DNA of 33,586 nucleotides from an uncultured Microbacterium sp. (GTDB taxonomy: Bacteria; Actinomycetota; Actinomycetes; Actinomycetales; Microbacteriaceae). The stretch covers positions 1 to 33,586 of the forward strand of contig NZ_CAJYPF010000009.1 in the NCBI RefSeq assembly GCF_913776565.1, written 5' to 3'. The notes under the pieces were generated by a model. That model did not search any database, was not told the origin of the DNA, and saw only the letters and a list, made by a program, of their open reading frames with translations. Below, one piece after another: positions 6,772-15,158 of the stretch; position 1 is the stretch's first letter, and each line of letters begins with the position of its first letter. Position numbers and translations under genes: made by a program.

Positions 6772-7536
6772 TCACCCGCGCGGCGTCAGCTCCACCCACC
6801 CGCCGCCGAACTTGGCGTGCCGGTCGTCGCCGGACGAGGTGCGGGTGAGCCGCCGACGCACCCACGGGCCGACGTGCTCGCGGTAGTAGGCGGTGCCCTT
6901 CAGTCTCTCGGTCTCGGGGATCTCGCGCAGGTGCCACCACGGTGCGGGCGCCGTGAACCCGACGGACTCGATCACGCGGGCGGCGACGCGATGATGACCG
7001 CGGGCGTTCATGTGCAGGCGGTCCACCGACCAGAACTCCCCGCCCGCCAGCTCGCGATCGAACCAGTTGTAGGCCGTGAGCACGTCGGGACGGTTCGCGA
7101 GCCGCTTCTCGACCGCGTGCGACAGGCGGTCGCCGCGCGCTTCGATGAGCGAGCCCAGCGGTAGCCCCGCCGACGGGTTCGCGCCCGAGAGGACGATCAG
7201 CTGCACGCCCTCTTCGTCGCAGCGGCGAACGACGTGGTCGAACAGGTCGACGATGCGCGCGATGCCCGTCCGCGGACGCAGCATGTCGTTGCCGCCGCCG
7301 TTAAACGACAGGTGGGTCGGCTTCAGCGCGAGCGCCGGCTCGAGCTGCTGCTCGACGATCGGCTGGATGAGTTTGCCGCGGATGGCGAGGTTCGCGTACT
7401 GGATCGGCTCACCCGCGGCATCCGCCCACCCCTGCGCCGCCAGGTCGGCCCACCCTCGGACGGTTCCGTCGGGAAGCTCGTCGCCGACTCCCTCGGTGAA
7501 CGAGTCGCCGATGGCGACGAAACGCACGGATGCCAT
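6772..7536 (-). CDS. SGNH/GDSL hydrolase family esterase
   Basis: A 254-aa predicted serine esterase or lipase of the SGNH fold. Block I is VAIGDSFTEG with the nucleophile Ser at residue 12. The block III GGND motif lies at 81-84. The catalytic Asp/His pair is in VDRLHMNARGH (Asp172, His175). A conserved Gly/Asn core (ANLAIRGK) lies near 48-56 as block II. There is no signal peptide, so it should be cytosolic. The C-terminal part after residue 195 (PWWHLREI…) is a family extension with no known role. TAGGCT sits 6 nt before ATG 7536, suggesting a leaderless transcript. It follows the MFS gene by 30 nt on the same strand but likely has its own promoter. The substrate is unknown. Confidence 0.9.
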   Translation of the reverse strand: MASVRFVAIGDSFTEGVGDELPDGTVRGWADLAAQGWADAAGEPIQYANLAIRGKLIQPIVEQQLEPALALKPTHLSFNGGGNDMLRPRTGIARIVDLFDHVVRRCDEEGVQLIVLSGANPSAGLPLGSLIEARGDRLSHAVEKRLANRPDVLTAYNWFDRELAGGEFWSVDRLHMNARGHHRVAARVIESVGFTAPAPWWHLREIPETERLKGTAYYREHVGPWVRRRLTRTSSGDDRHAKFGGGWVELTPRG

Positions 7537-7542
7537 GCGTCG

Positions 7543-7548
7543 AGCCTA
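7543..7548 (-). promoter_or_regulatory. -10 hexamer for a leaderless GDSL hydrolase transcript
   Basis: Minus-strand TAGGCT followed by six nucleotides (CGACGC) and then the ATG. There is no Shine-Dalgarno sequence between hexamer and start. The same hexamer and spacing occur before polA and the DUF885 gene. Confidence 0.5.
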
Positions 7549-7566
7549 CGGGCAGCGATAGGGGTC

Positions 7567-8901
7567 CTAGGTCAACGACCTGCCGCGCTGCTCGCGCAGG
7601 TAGAGCGCCGCGGCGACGGCCACCGCGAAGAAGCCCGCGAACACCACGAACAGCAGGGGCACTCCCCCGATGCCGAGCAGGGGCGGCACCGCGAGCGGGG
7701 CGAGGATCGACGCGATTCGGCCGATTCCTGCGGCCCATCCCGCCCCGGTCGCCCGCAGGGACGTGGGATAGGTCTCGGGCGTCGCGGCGTACAGTGCGCC
7801 CCAGGCGCCGAGATTGAAGAACGACAGCGCCATGCCCGCCGCGATCACGCCGATCTCGCCGGAGGCCGTGCCGAACAGCACCGCGGACACCGCCGACCCG
7901 GCGAGGAACGTCGCGAGCGTCGCGCGTCGGCCCCACGCCTCGATCAGCCAGGCCGCGACGGCGTACCCCGGCAGCTGGGCCAGCGTGATGATCAGCGTGA
8001 ACCCGAACGAGCGCACGAGGTCGTAGCCCTGGCTCACCAGGATCGTGGGGATCCAGATGAACGCCCCGTAGTACGAGAAGTTGACGCAGAACCACAGCAC
8101 CCACAGGCTCGCCGTGCGCGCCCGCAGAGCCGGGGCCCACAGGGCGCTCACGCGCGGACGAGGGGCGGGAGCGGATGCCGTGACCCCCTCGGTCGACGCT
8201 TCGAGGGCGATGCGCCCGGCGGCGGCTTCGAGGTCGCGCACGATCACGATCGCCTCGGCGTTGCGCCCGCGCGAGGCGAGCCACCGCGGCGATTCGGGGA
8301 GCCCCCACCGCACGACGAGCGCGTAGATCGCGGGGATCGCGCCGAGCGCGAAGGCCCACCGCCACCCGTCTGCCGACGACGGTACGACGAGGAAGCCGAT
8401 GAGCGCCGCCGCCGTCCACCCCACGGCCCAGAACGCCTCGAGCAGGACGATGAGCCGACCGCGCATCCGCGCCGGAGCGAACTCGCTCACGTAGGTCGAG
8501 GCGACGGGCAGTTCGGCGCCGAGCCCGAGGCCCACCACGAACCGCAGCACCAGCAGGGCTGCGAGCCCTCCGACGAGCGCGCTCGCACCCGTCGCGAGGC
8601 CGTACACCAGCAGCGTCAGCGCGAACACGTACCGCCGACCGAACCGGTCGGCGAGCAGCCCGCCCACGCTCGCCCCGATCGCCATGCCCGCGAACCCCGC
8701 CGACGCGATCCACGACGCCTCGGCCGGGGCCAGTCGCCACTGCACGCTCAGCGCGGCGATGACGAACGAGATGAGCCCCACGTCCATGGCATCCAGGGCC
8801 CAGCCCAGTCCCGATCCGCCCAGGATCCTGCCGTGCCGACGGGTGAACGGCAGGGCGTCGAGGCGGTCGGACACGCGGACGGTGTCGGTGCGGGTGCTCA
8901 C
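7567..8901 (-). CDS. MFS transporter (sugar/aromatic acid porter-like)
   Basis: A 444-aa major facilitator with about 12 hydrophobic segments. The loop between helices 2 and 3 shows the MFS signature GGLLADRFGRR. The central loop has LPESPRWLASRGR, a hallmark of the sugar-porter and aromatic-acid/nicotinate (NiaP-like) branches. The first helix region contains GWALDAMDVGL with an Asp typical of proton-coupled aromatic-acid porters. It would import or export a small organic compound. GTG 8901 lies 7 nt after the stop of the LLM oxidoreductase gene, so the two genes probably form an operon and the transporter may handle that enzyme's substrate (inference). There is no specific substrate evidence. 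Confidence 0.9.
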   Translation of the reverse strand: MSTRTDTVRVSDRLDALPFTRRHGRILGGSGLGWALDAMDVGLISFVIAALSVQWRLAPAEASWIASAGFAGMAIGASVGGLLADRFGRRYVFALTLLVYGLATGASALVGGLAALLVLRFVVGLGLGAELPVASTYVSEFAPARMRGRLIVLLEAFWAVGWTAAALIGFLVVPSSADGWRWAFALGAIPAIYALVVRWGLPESPRWLASRGRNAEAIVIVRDLEAAAGRIALEASTEGVTASAPAPRPRVSALWAPALRARTASLWVLWFCVNFSYYGAFIWIPTILVSQGYDLVRSFGFTLIITLAQLPGYAVAAWLIEAWGRRATLATFLAGSAVSAVLFGTASGEIGVIAAGMALSFFNLGAWGALYAATPETYPTSLRATGAGWAAGIGRIASILAPLAVPPLLGIGGVPLLFVVFAGFFAVAVAAALYLREQRGRSLT

Positions 8902-8908
8902 CGGGAGG

Positions 8909-9979
8909 TCACCGGATGCCGGCGAGATCGCCGTCGGAGGGGACGTCGGCCAGCATCTCCTCGACGAGGGGGCGCACCTTCGTGCCGTACAGCTCGATGC
9001 TCGACAGCAGACGGTCGTGCGAGATCGACCCGCTCGCGATCTTCATCTGGAAGCGCGAGTTGCCGAGAGCGCGCATGGTCGCGGCGATCTTGCGGGCCAC
9101 CGTCTCGGGCGAACCGACGTACATCGACCCCTCGGGACCGACATCGTGCTGGAAGCGCAGGCGGTTGTACTCGGGCCAGCCGCGCTCGCGGCCGATGGTG
9201 TTGTTCAGCTCGGCGACGCCCTCGAACGCCTCGTCCCAGGCCTGCTCGTCGGTCTCGGCGACGTGGCCGGGCGAGTGCACCGAGATGGGCATCTGCGGTT
9301 TGCCGAGCTCGGCGAGCGAGCGGCGGTACAGGTCGGCGTAGGGGCGGAACCGCGCCGCCGAGCCGCCGATGATCGCGAGGACGAGACCGTAGCCGTAGCG
9401 CGCGGTGCGCACGACCGACTCGGGCGAGCCGCCCACGCCGACCCAGGCTTTGAGGCCGTTCTCGGTCTTCGGGTACACGTCGGCGTCCGTCAGGGCGGCG
9501 CGGGTGCGTCCGGACCACGTGACGGGCTTCTCGTCGAGCAGCAGCGAGAACAGCTCGAGCTTCTCTTCGAACAGCTGCTCGTAGTCGCTCAGGTCGTAGC
9601 CGAAGAGCGGGAACGACTCGATGAACGACCCGCGCCCGAGGATCACCTCGGCGCGGCCGTTCGAGACGGCGTCGAGCGTGGCGAAACGCTCGTACACGCG
9701 GACGGGGTCGTCGCTGGAGAGCACGGTCACGGCGGTGCCGAGGTGGATATCCTTCGTGCGGGCGGCGGCCGCGGCCAGCACGATCTCTGGGCTGGTCACC
9801 GCGAAGTCCTTGCGGTGGTGCTCCCCGACGCCGAAGAACGACAGGCCGACCTCGTCGGCGAGCACCGCCTGGTCGACGACGTTGCGGATGGTCTGGGCAT
9901 CGCTCAGCAGCGTGCCGTCGGGGCCGCGCGAGATGTCTCCGAAGGTGTCGAGTCCGAGCTCGATGGTGTGATCAGCCAT
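8909..9979 (-). CDS. LLM class flavin-dependent oxidoreductase
   Basis: A 356-aa luciferase-like monooxygenase-fold protein predicted to bind FMN (or F420) in a TIM barrel. It begins ELGLDTFGDIS and contains LSFFGVGEHHRKDFAVTSPE, the Glu-His-His region typical of the family, then DIHLGTAVTVLSSDDPVRVYE and the segment GRGSFIESFPLFGYDL. The YKTENGLKAWVGVGGSPESV-like region marks the second half of the barrel. ATG 9979 is preferred to the track's 9994 because an AAGGAG ribosome site is correctly spaced before it. It is the first gene of a probable operon with the MFS transporter. The substrate is unknown; relatives are often annotated only as probable oxidoreductases. Confidence 0.9.
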   Translation of the reverse strand: MADHTIELGLDTFGDISRGPDGTLLSDAQTIRNVVDQAVLADEVGLSFFGVGEHHRKDFAVTSPEIVLAAAAARTKDIHLGTAVTVLSSDDPVRVYERFATLDAVSNGRAEVILGRGSFIESFPLFGYDLSDYEQLFEEKLELFSLLLDEKPVTWSGRTRAALTDADVYPKTENGLKAWVGVGGSPESVVRTARYGYGLVLAIIGGSAARFRPYADLYRRSLAELGKPQMPISVHSPGHVAETDEQAWDEAFEGVAELNNTIGRERGWPEYNRLRFQHDVGPEGSMYVGSPETVARKIAATMRALGNSRFQMKIASGSISHDRLLSSIELYGTKVRPLVEEMLADVPSDGDLAGIR

Positions 9980-10042
9980 GGGGTCTCCTTGCATTCGGAT
10001 GAATGAACTTTACGCGAGCCCGGGGTATTCCCCCGCATCGAG

Positions 10043-10070
10043 GAGGGGCGCCGCCGCGGCGACGCCCCTC
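10043..10070 (-). terminator. Hairpin after the DUF885 gene
   Basis: Arms GAGGGGCG (10043-10050) and CGCCCCTC (10063-10070) form a perfect 8-bp GC-rich stem starting 7 nt beyond the DUF885 stop. There is no U-tract, as is usual in high-GC actinobacteria. Confidence 0.6.
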
Positions 10071-10077
10071 GGGGAGA

Positions 10078-11754
10078 TCAGGCGGATGCCAGCGCCGCGC
10101 GCAGCGTGTCGAGTCCGACGCCGCCGATGTCCAGCGCGCGCGTGTGGAACTGCTTCATCGAGAAGTCGGCGCCCCGGCGCTCCTGCTCCTCGTCGCGCAC
10201 CTGCTCCCAGATGCGCTGACCGACCTTGTACGACGGCGCCTGCCCCGGCCAGCCGAGGTACCGATTGACCTCGAAGCGGACGAACTCCTCGCTCATGTTG
10301 ACGTTCTTCAGCATGAACGCGAGGGCGTAGTCGTGATCCCACGTGCCCGTGCCGTCCAGGCGCGGCTTCTGCAGGTGCACGCCGATGTCGAGCACCACGC
10401 GCGCGGCGCGCATGCGCTGGCCGTCGAGCATGCCGAGACGGTCGGCCGGGTCGTCGAGGTAGCCCAGCTGCTGCATCAGACGCTCGGCGTACAGCGCCCA
10501 GCCCTCGGCGTGACCGCTCGTGCCCGCGAGCAGCCGGCGCCACGAGTTCAGCTCGGCGCGGTTGTACACGGCCTGGGCGATCTGCAGGTGGTGCCCGGGA
10601 ACGCCCTCGTGGTAGACCGTGGTCAACTCGCGCCACGTGTCGAACGTGTCGACGCCCTCGGGCACCGACCACCACATGCGGCCCGGGCGCGAGAAGTCGT
10701 CGGTGGGGCCGGTGTAGTAGATGCCGCCCTCGTTGGTCGGGGCGATCATGCACTCGAGGCGGCGGATCGGCTCGGCGATGTCGAAGTGCGTGCGACCGAG
10801 CTCTTCGACCGCTCGATCGCTGGTGCGCTGCATCCACTCCTGCAGAGCCTCGGTGCCGCGGAGCTTGCGCGATTCGTCGCGCTCCAGGAACGCCACCGCC
10901 TCCTCGACGCTCGCGCCGGGGAGGATCTCGTTCGCGATCGCCTCCTGCTCGGCCACCATCCGGGCCAGCTCCTCCACGCCCCAGTCGTACGTCTCGTCGA
11001 GGTCGATCTCGGCGCCCAGGAATCGACGGGAGTGCAGCGCGTACATCTCGCGTCCGACGGCGTCGACGTCGCCCGCGGCAGGGGCCAGTTCGTTCGACAG
11101 GAACGTCGCCAGAGCGTCGTAGGCGAGACGGGCGGCGTTGGAGTTCGCGGCCAGGTCACGAGCGAGGGATGCCGGCAACTGCCCCTCGTCGGGGGCGGCG
11201 TCGCCGACGAACTCGGCGAAGAAGCCCGTGTCCGAGGTGTAGCGGGCGATCTGCGTCACCACCTCGCTCACCTGGCGCCGGGCGGGGACGACGCCCTCGG
11301 CGATGCCGCGGCGCAGCGTTTCGACGTAGCCGTCGATCGCCGCGGGCAGCGCCTTCATGCGCTCGGCGATCGTCGCCCAGTCCTCGATCGTCGAGGTGGG
11401 CATGAGGTCGAAGGTCGAGCGGATGTCCTGTGCGGGCGAGGCGATCACGTTGAGGTCGCGCAGGTGGGTCTTGGCCTCGTGCTGCTCGATCATCAGATCG
11501 AGCTCGCGGACGAGATCCATCTTCGTGACGGTGTCGATCGCGTCGACCGGCTCGGCGGCGTCGAGGGCGGCCCTGGTGGAGCGGGCCTCGCTCATCAGGG
11601 CGTCGGCGCCCTCGGGGCTGTAGTCGCCGAAGCGACCGTTGTGCTCGAACCGGCCGATGTACGTCGCCAGCGTCGGTTCGCGCTCGGCCAGGGTGTCCAC
11701 CCACGCGTCGGCGATCGTGTCGATCGGCGTGGGGGTGCGGGATGCGTCAGTCAT
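10078..11754 (-). CDS. DUF885 family protein, putative metallopeptidase
   Basis: A 558-aa mostly helical cytosolic protein of the DUF885 family. The hallmark is VYHEGVPGHHLQIAQ near residue 385, an HExxxGH-type zinc-binding motif, followed by GHAEGWALYAERLM about 40 residues later, which supplies a further Glu ligand. The family resembles gluzincin-like peptidases by fold, but the physiological substrate is not established. There is no signal peptide or membrane helix. ATG 11754 is preceded by TAGGCT and six nucleotides (CGAGGA), consistent with a leaderless transcript; the CGAGGA abuts the ATG too closely for a ribosome site. A hairpin follows the stop. It lies downstream of polA but probably has its own promoter. 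Confidence 0.9.
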   Translation of the reverse strand: MTDASRTPTPIDTIADAWVDTLAEREPTLATYIGRFEHNGRFGDYSPEGADALMSEARSTRAALDAAEPVDAIDTVTKMDLVRELDLMIEQHEAKTHLRDLNVIASPAQDIRSTFDLMPTSTIEDWATIAERMKALPAAIDGYVETLRRGIAEGVVPARRQVSEVVTQIARYTSDTGFFAEFVGDAAPDEGQLPASLARDLAANSNAARLAYDALATFLSNELAPAAGDVDAVGREMYALHSRRFLGAEIDLDETYDWGVEELARMVAEQEAIANEILPGASVEEAVAFLERDESRKLRGTEALQEWMQRTSDRAVEELGRTHFDIAEPIRRLECMIAPTNEGGIYYTGPTDDFSRPGRMWWSVPEGVDTFDTWRELTTVYHEGVPGHHLQIAQAVYNRAELNSWRRLLAGTSGHAEGWALYAERLMQQLGYLDDPADRLGMLDGQRMRAARVVLDIGVHLQKPRLDGTGTWDHDYALAFMLKNVNMSEEFVRFEVNRYLGWPGQAPSYKVGQRIWEQVRDEEQERRGADFSMKQFHTRALDIGGVGLDTLRAALASA

Positions 11755-11760
11755 TCCTCG

Positions 11761-11766
11761 AGCCTA
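11761..11766 (-). promoter_or_regulatory. -10 hexamer for a leaderless DUF885 transcript
   Basis: Minus-strand TAGGCT lies six nucleotides before ATG 11754, identical in hexamer and spacing to the polA and GDSL hydrolase starts. Confidence 0.5.
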
Positions 11767-11842
11767 GGCAAGGCGCACGGCCCGCGCACGCCCCTCTGCG
11801 CAGCCCCGGGTACCGCGCCGTGATCCCGTGGGTGCTCACTCC

Positions 11843-11895
11843 GCGCCCGGGCGGCGCCGGGCGGTGCGTCGCAGCGCGCCGCCGCGCCCGGGCGC
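11843..11895 (-). terminator. GC-rich inverted repeats after polA
   Basis: A self-complementary GCGCCCGGGCGC (11884-11895) lies 2 nt after the polA stop. It can also pair with GCGCCCGGGC at 11843-11852. Either form gives a very stable hairpin at the end of the polA transcript; no U-tract is present. Confidence 0.5.
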
Positions 11896-11897
11896 GC

Positions 11898-14534
11898 TCA
11901 GTGCCCGGCTTCGTCCCAGTCGCCGCCGCGCCCGATCTGCACGTCGAGCGGGACGGAGAGGTCGGCCGCGTCGGCCATGCGCGCGCGGACGATCCGCTCG
12001 ACGGCATCCCACTCCCCCGCCGCCACCTCGACGACGAGTTCGTCGTGGATCTGCAGCAGCACCCGCGAGCGCAGGTCGGCGGCGGCGAGCTCGTCGCGGA
12101 TGCGGAACAGGGCCACCTTCATGATGTCGGCGGCGCTGCCCTGGATGGGGGCGTTCAGGGCGGCGCGCTCGGCGTTCTCGCGCAGGACCCGGTTCATGCT
12201 CGTCAGATCGGGGAACGGCCGGCGACGACCGAAGATGGTCTCGGTGTAGCCGTCCTGACGTGCCTGCTCGACCGAGCCGCGCAGGTAGTCGCGCACCGCG
12301 CCGAACCGGGCGAAGTACTCGAGCATGAGTTTCTTGGCCTCGGACTGCTCGATGCGCAGCTGCTTGGACAGGCCGAACGCCGACAGGCCGTAGACGAGCC
12401 CGTACGACATCGCCTTGACCTTGGTGCGCATCGCGGGCGTGACGTCCTGCGGCTCGACGCCGAACACGCGCGCGCCGACGAAGCGGTGCAGGTCCTCGCC
12501 GGAGTTGAACGCCTCGATGAGCCCCGGGTCGCCCGAGAGATGCGCCATGATGCGCATCTCGATCTGCGAGTAGTCGGCGGTCAGCAGCGTCTCGTAGCCC
12601 TCGCCGACCTCGAACGCGGCGCGGATGCGCCGGCTCTCCTCGGTGCGGATCGGGATGTTCTGCAGGTTGGGATCGGTGCTCGACAGGCGACCGGTCTGGC
12701 TGCCGGTCTGCACGTACGTCGTGTGGATGCGCCCGTCGGGTCCGGCCGCGGTGTCGAGCGCGTCGATGATCTGCTTGAGCTTGGTCGCCTCGCGATGACG
12801 CAGCAGCAGGTCGAGGAACGGGTGATCGGTGCTCTCCTGCAGGTCGGCGAGGGCGGCGGCATCCGTGGTGTAACCGCTCTTGGTCTTGCGGGTCTTGGGC
12901 AGTTGGAGCTCGTCGAACAGCACCTCTTGCAGCTGCTTGGGGGAACCGAGGTTGACCTCGTGGCCGATCGCCGCGTAGGCGTCGCGCGCGAGGGCGTCGG
13001 CGCGCGCGCCGAGCTCGGCCGAGAAGCCCGACAGCTTCTCGTGCGAGACGGCGACGCCGGCGAGCTCCATGTCGGCCAGGGCCGTGAGCGTCGGCAGCTC
13101 GATGTCGTCGAGCACCGAGGCGACCTTGTCGGGCATCTCGGCCCGCTGCGCGTCGGCCACGCGCCGGGTGAACCACGACAGCTGCGCGGGGGTGGCGCCC
13201 TCGGTCTCGGGGACGAGCTGCGTCGGATCCGCGACGGGCAGTTTCTCATCGAGATAACGCTCGACCAGGTCGCCCAGCGTCTTGTCGTGGAAGCTCGGCC
13301 GCACGAGCCACCCGGCGAGGATCACGTCGAACGCCACGCCGGCCACCGCGACGCCCTCGCGCGCCAGCGCCTTGATCTGGGGCTTGGCGTCGGCGAACAC
13401 CTTGGGGGCATCGGATGCCAACCACCCGGCCAGCGCGTCGCGCACGGCCGGGGACCACTCGGCCTCGACCGCGGCGTCGGCGCTCGCCAGACCGACCGCC
13501 GTCGGCGCGGCTCCGGCGAGGGCGATCGTGACACCGACCTCGGCCTTCTGGTCGGCGGCCCAGGCGGCCAGGGCCGCCGCGTCGAGCCGCGCCGGGGCCG
13601 GGGCCTTCGCGGTGGGACGCGCCTCTTCGACGACGCCGCCGTCGGCGCCGAACGCGTCGAAGACGCGCGGTAGCAGCGTGCGGAACTCGAGCCGCGCGAA
13701 GATGTCGCGCACGGCCTGGCCGTCGAGGGGCTTGACCGCGAGATCGCCGGGACCGACGGGCAGCTCGACGTCGCGCAGCAGCCGGTTGAGCGCGCGGTTG
13801 CGCTTGACGGCGTCGAGGTGCTCGCGCAGGTTGTTGCCCACGACGCCGGTGATCTTGTCGGCGTTGTCGAGCAGCGCCTCGAGCGAGCCCCACTGCGTGA
13901 GCCACTTGACCGCGGTCTTCTCGCCGACCTTGGGAACGCCCGGCAGGTTGTCGCTCGTCTCGCCCACGAGAGCCGCGATCTCGGGGTACTGCGCAGGCGG
14001 CAGGCCGTACTTCTCGACCACGGCGTCGGTGTCGTACCGCTTGAGCTGCGAGACGCCCTGCACGTTGGGGTACAGCAGCGTGATGTCGTCGGTGACCAGC
14101 TGGATCGTGTCGCGGTCGCCCGAGCAGACCAGCACGGTGAAGCCCTGCTGCTCGCCCTGGGTGGCGAGGGTCGCCAGGATGTCGTCGGCCTCGAAGTCCT
14201 CTTTCTTGAGGACGGGGACGCCCATCGCCTCGAGGCACTCCTGCAGCAGCGGGATCTGGCCCTTGAACTCGGCCGGCGACTCGCTGCGGTTGGCCTTGTA
14301 CTCGGTGTACTCGCGCGTGCGGAACGATTGCCGCGAGGTGTCGAAGGCGACGGCGAGGTGGGTCGGCTTCTCGGCCTTGACCAGGTTGACGAACATCGAC
14401 AGGAAGCCGTAGATGCCGTTGGTGTGCTGGCCGTCCTTCGTCGAGAAGTTGTCGACCGGCAGGGCGTAGAACGCCCGGTAGGCCAGCGAGTGGCCGTCGA
14501 CGACGAGGAGAGTAGGCTTTTCGGCATCCGTCAC
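11898..14534 (-). CDS. polA: DNA polymerase I
   Basis: An 878-aa family A polymerase for Okazaki-fragment maturation and gap repair. The N-terminal 5'-3' exonuclease (flap nuclease) domain, about residues 1-290, shows LLVVDGHSLAYRAF, FEADDILATLA and VCSGDRDTIQLV with the metal-binding acidic residues, plus the helix-hairpin-helix GVPKVGEKTA. The middle domain lacks the DxE of active 3'-5' proofreading domains (KAEVGVTIALAG instead), as known for actinobacterial PolA. The polymerase domain has motif A DYSQIEMRIMAHLSGD, motif B RTKVKAMSYGLVYGLSAFGL and motif C QIHDELVVEV. The GTG start at 14534 is directly abutted by GGAGGG, too close for translation initiation, and TAGGCT lies 6 nt upstream, so the message is likely leaderless. 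It is divergent from the thioesterase gene. Confidence 0.97.
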   Translation of the reverse strand: MTDAEKPTLLVVDGHSLAYRAFYALPVDNFSTKDGQHTNGIYGFLSMFVNLVKAEKPTHLAVAFDTSRQSFRTREYTEYKANRSESPAEFKGQIPLLQECLEAMGVPVLKKEDFEADDILATLATQGEQQGFTVLVCSGDRDTIQLVTDDITLLYPNVQGVSQLKRYDTDAVVEKYGLPPAQYPEIAALVGETSDNLPGVPKVGEKTAVKWLTQWGSLEALLDNADKITGVVGNNLREHLDAVKRNRALNRLLRDVELPVGPGDLAVKPLDGQAVRDIFARLEFRTLLPRVFDAFGADGGVVEEARPTAKAPAPARLDAAALAAWAADQKAEVGVTIALAGAAPTAVGLASADAAVEAEWSPAVRDALAGWLASDAPKVFADAKPQIKALAREGVAVAGVAFDVILAGWLVRPSFHDKTLGDLVERYLDEKLPVADPTQLVPETEGATPAQLSWFTRRVADAQRAEMPDKVASVLDDIELPTLTALADMELAGVAVSHEKLSGFSAELGARADALARDAYAAIGHEVNLGSPKQLQEVLFDELQLPKTRKTKSGYTTDAAALADLQESTDHPFLDLLLRHREATKLKQIIDALDTAAGPDGRIHTTYVQTGSQTGRLSSTDPNLQNIPIRTEESRRIRAAFEVGEGYETLLTADYSQIEMRIMAHLSGDPGLIEAFNSGEDLHRFVGARVFGVEPQDVTPAMRTKVKAMSYGLVYGLSAFGLSKQLRIEQSEAKKLMLEYFARFGAVRDYLRGSVEQARQDGYTETIFGRRRPFPDLTSMNRVLRENAERAALNAPIQGSAADIMKVALFRIRDELAAADLRSRVLLQIHDELVVEVAAGEWDAVERIVRARMADAADLSVPLDVQIGRGGDWDEAGH

Positions 14535-14540
14535 CCCTCC

Positions 14541-14546
14541 AGCCTA
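14541..14546 (-). promoter_or_regulatory. -10 hexamer for a leaderless polA transcript
   Basis: Minus-strand TAGGCT, then GGAGGG, then GTG. The hexamer-to-start distance is 6 nt. hisE has the same layout (TACCCT-GGAGGG-GTG). Confidence 0.55.
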
Positions 14547-14593
14547 ACGAGGACCACGGACACTCCCCCGGCCCCGGCTCCCTGAAGGCGACG

Positions 14594-15025
14594 ATGAGCT
14601 CCACGACCCCCGACACCACCAGCGGACTCGACTGGGCACGCGAGCGCGGAATGGGTGCCCTCGCCCAGAAGATGGGCATCGAGTGGGTCGAGTTCTCGGT
14701 CGAGCGCAGCGTCGCGACCATGCCCGTCGAGGGCAACACCCAGCCGGTGGGACTGCTTCACGGCGGCGCGTACGTCGTGCTCGGCGAGTCGCTCGGCTCG
14801 ATGGCGGCGAACCTCTACGCCGGCTCCGGAAAGCTCGCCGTCGGCATCGACATCAACGCCACCCACACGCGTTCGGTGACGTCCGGCATCGTGACGGGCG
14901 TGTGCACCCCGATCCACCTGGGGCGGTCGCTCACCGTGCACGAGATCGCCGTCTCCGACGAGCAGGGCCGCCGGTGCTCGACGATCCGCATCACGAACAT
15001 GATCAAGGACGCCCCCGCGTCCTGA
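14594..15025 (+). CDS. Hotdog-fold thioesterase (PaaI-like)
   Basis: A 143-aa single hotdog domain predicted to hydrolyse acyl-CoA or hydroxyphenylacetyl/hydroxybenzoyl-CoA thioesters. Visible features are GNTQPVGLLHGGAYVVLGESLGSMAA, which contains the conserved HGG of the PaaI/4HBT-II branch with the catalytic acidic residue shortly after (GES), and VGIDINATHTRSVTSG for the central strand. Length is normal. ATG 14594 has GAAGG six nucleotides upstream. It is transcribed divergently from polA across about 60 nt and ends before a repeat and a strong hairpin shared with the convergent response-regulator gene. The substrate is not inferable; location next to polA is probably not functional linkage. 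Confidence 0.88.
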   Translation: MSSTTPDTTSGLDWARERGMGALAQKMGIEWVEFSVERSVATMPVEGNTQPVGLLHGGAYVVLGESLGSMAANLYAGSGKLAVGIDINATHTRSVTSGIVTGVCTPIHLGRSLTVHEIAVSDEQGRRCSTIRITNMIKDAPAS

Positions 15026-15040
15026 CGCCCGGGGCGTCCG

Positions 15041-15099
15041 GTGGCTTCGACGAGCTCAGCCACCTCGGCGCGGAGGACCCTGAGCCTGTCGAAGGGTCC
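15041..15099. repeat. Short palindromic dispersed-type repeat
   Basis: CTTCGACGAGCTCAG (15045-15059) and CTGAGCCTGTCGAAG (15080-15094) are complementary except for two positions. Each half also contains a small inverted repeat: GTGGC/GCCAC at 15041-15063 and GGACCCT/AGGGTCC at 15075-15099. The core TTCGACAGGCTCAGG word is familiar to me as a common intergenic palindrome in many high-GC genomes; the copy number in this genome cannot be judged from one window. Confidence 0.65.
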
Positions 15100-15108
15100 G
15101 GGCCCCAA

Positions 15109-15145
15109 CGAGAAATGGATGCCACCGACGTGGCATCCATTCTCG
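15109..15145. terminator. Bidirectional hairpin between convergent genes
   Basis: ATGGATGCCAC (15115-15125) and GTGGCATCCAT (15130-15140) form a perfect 11-bp stem with a 4-nt CGAC loop, extended by about five further pairs with one bulged A. It lies between the stops of the thioesterase and the response regulator and would serve both strands; AA/TT tracts flank it weakly. Confidence 0.8.
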
Positions 15146-15158
15146 AAAAGCGTTGCGC

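Noticed and set aside
7234-13673. Long plus-strand ORFs of 440-712 aa (7234-9372, 8684-10006, 10003-11823, 11742-13673)
   Set aside because: They lie antisense to the GDSL, MFS, LLM, DUF885 and polA genes, which have clear family motifs; the plus-strand products have no recognisable domain and atypical composition.
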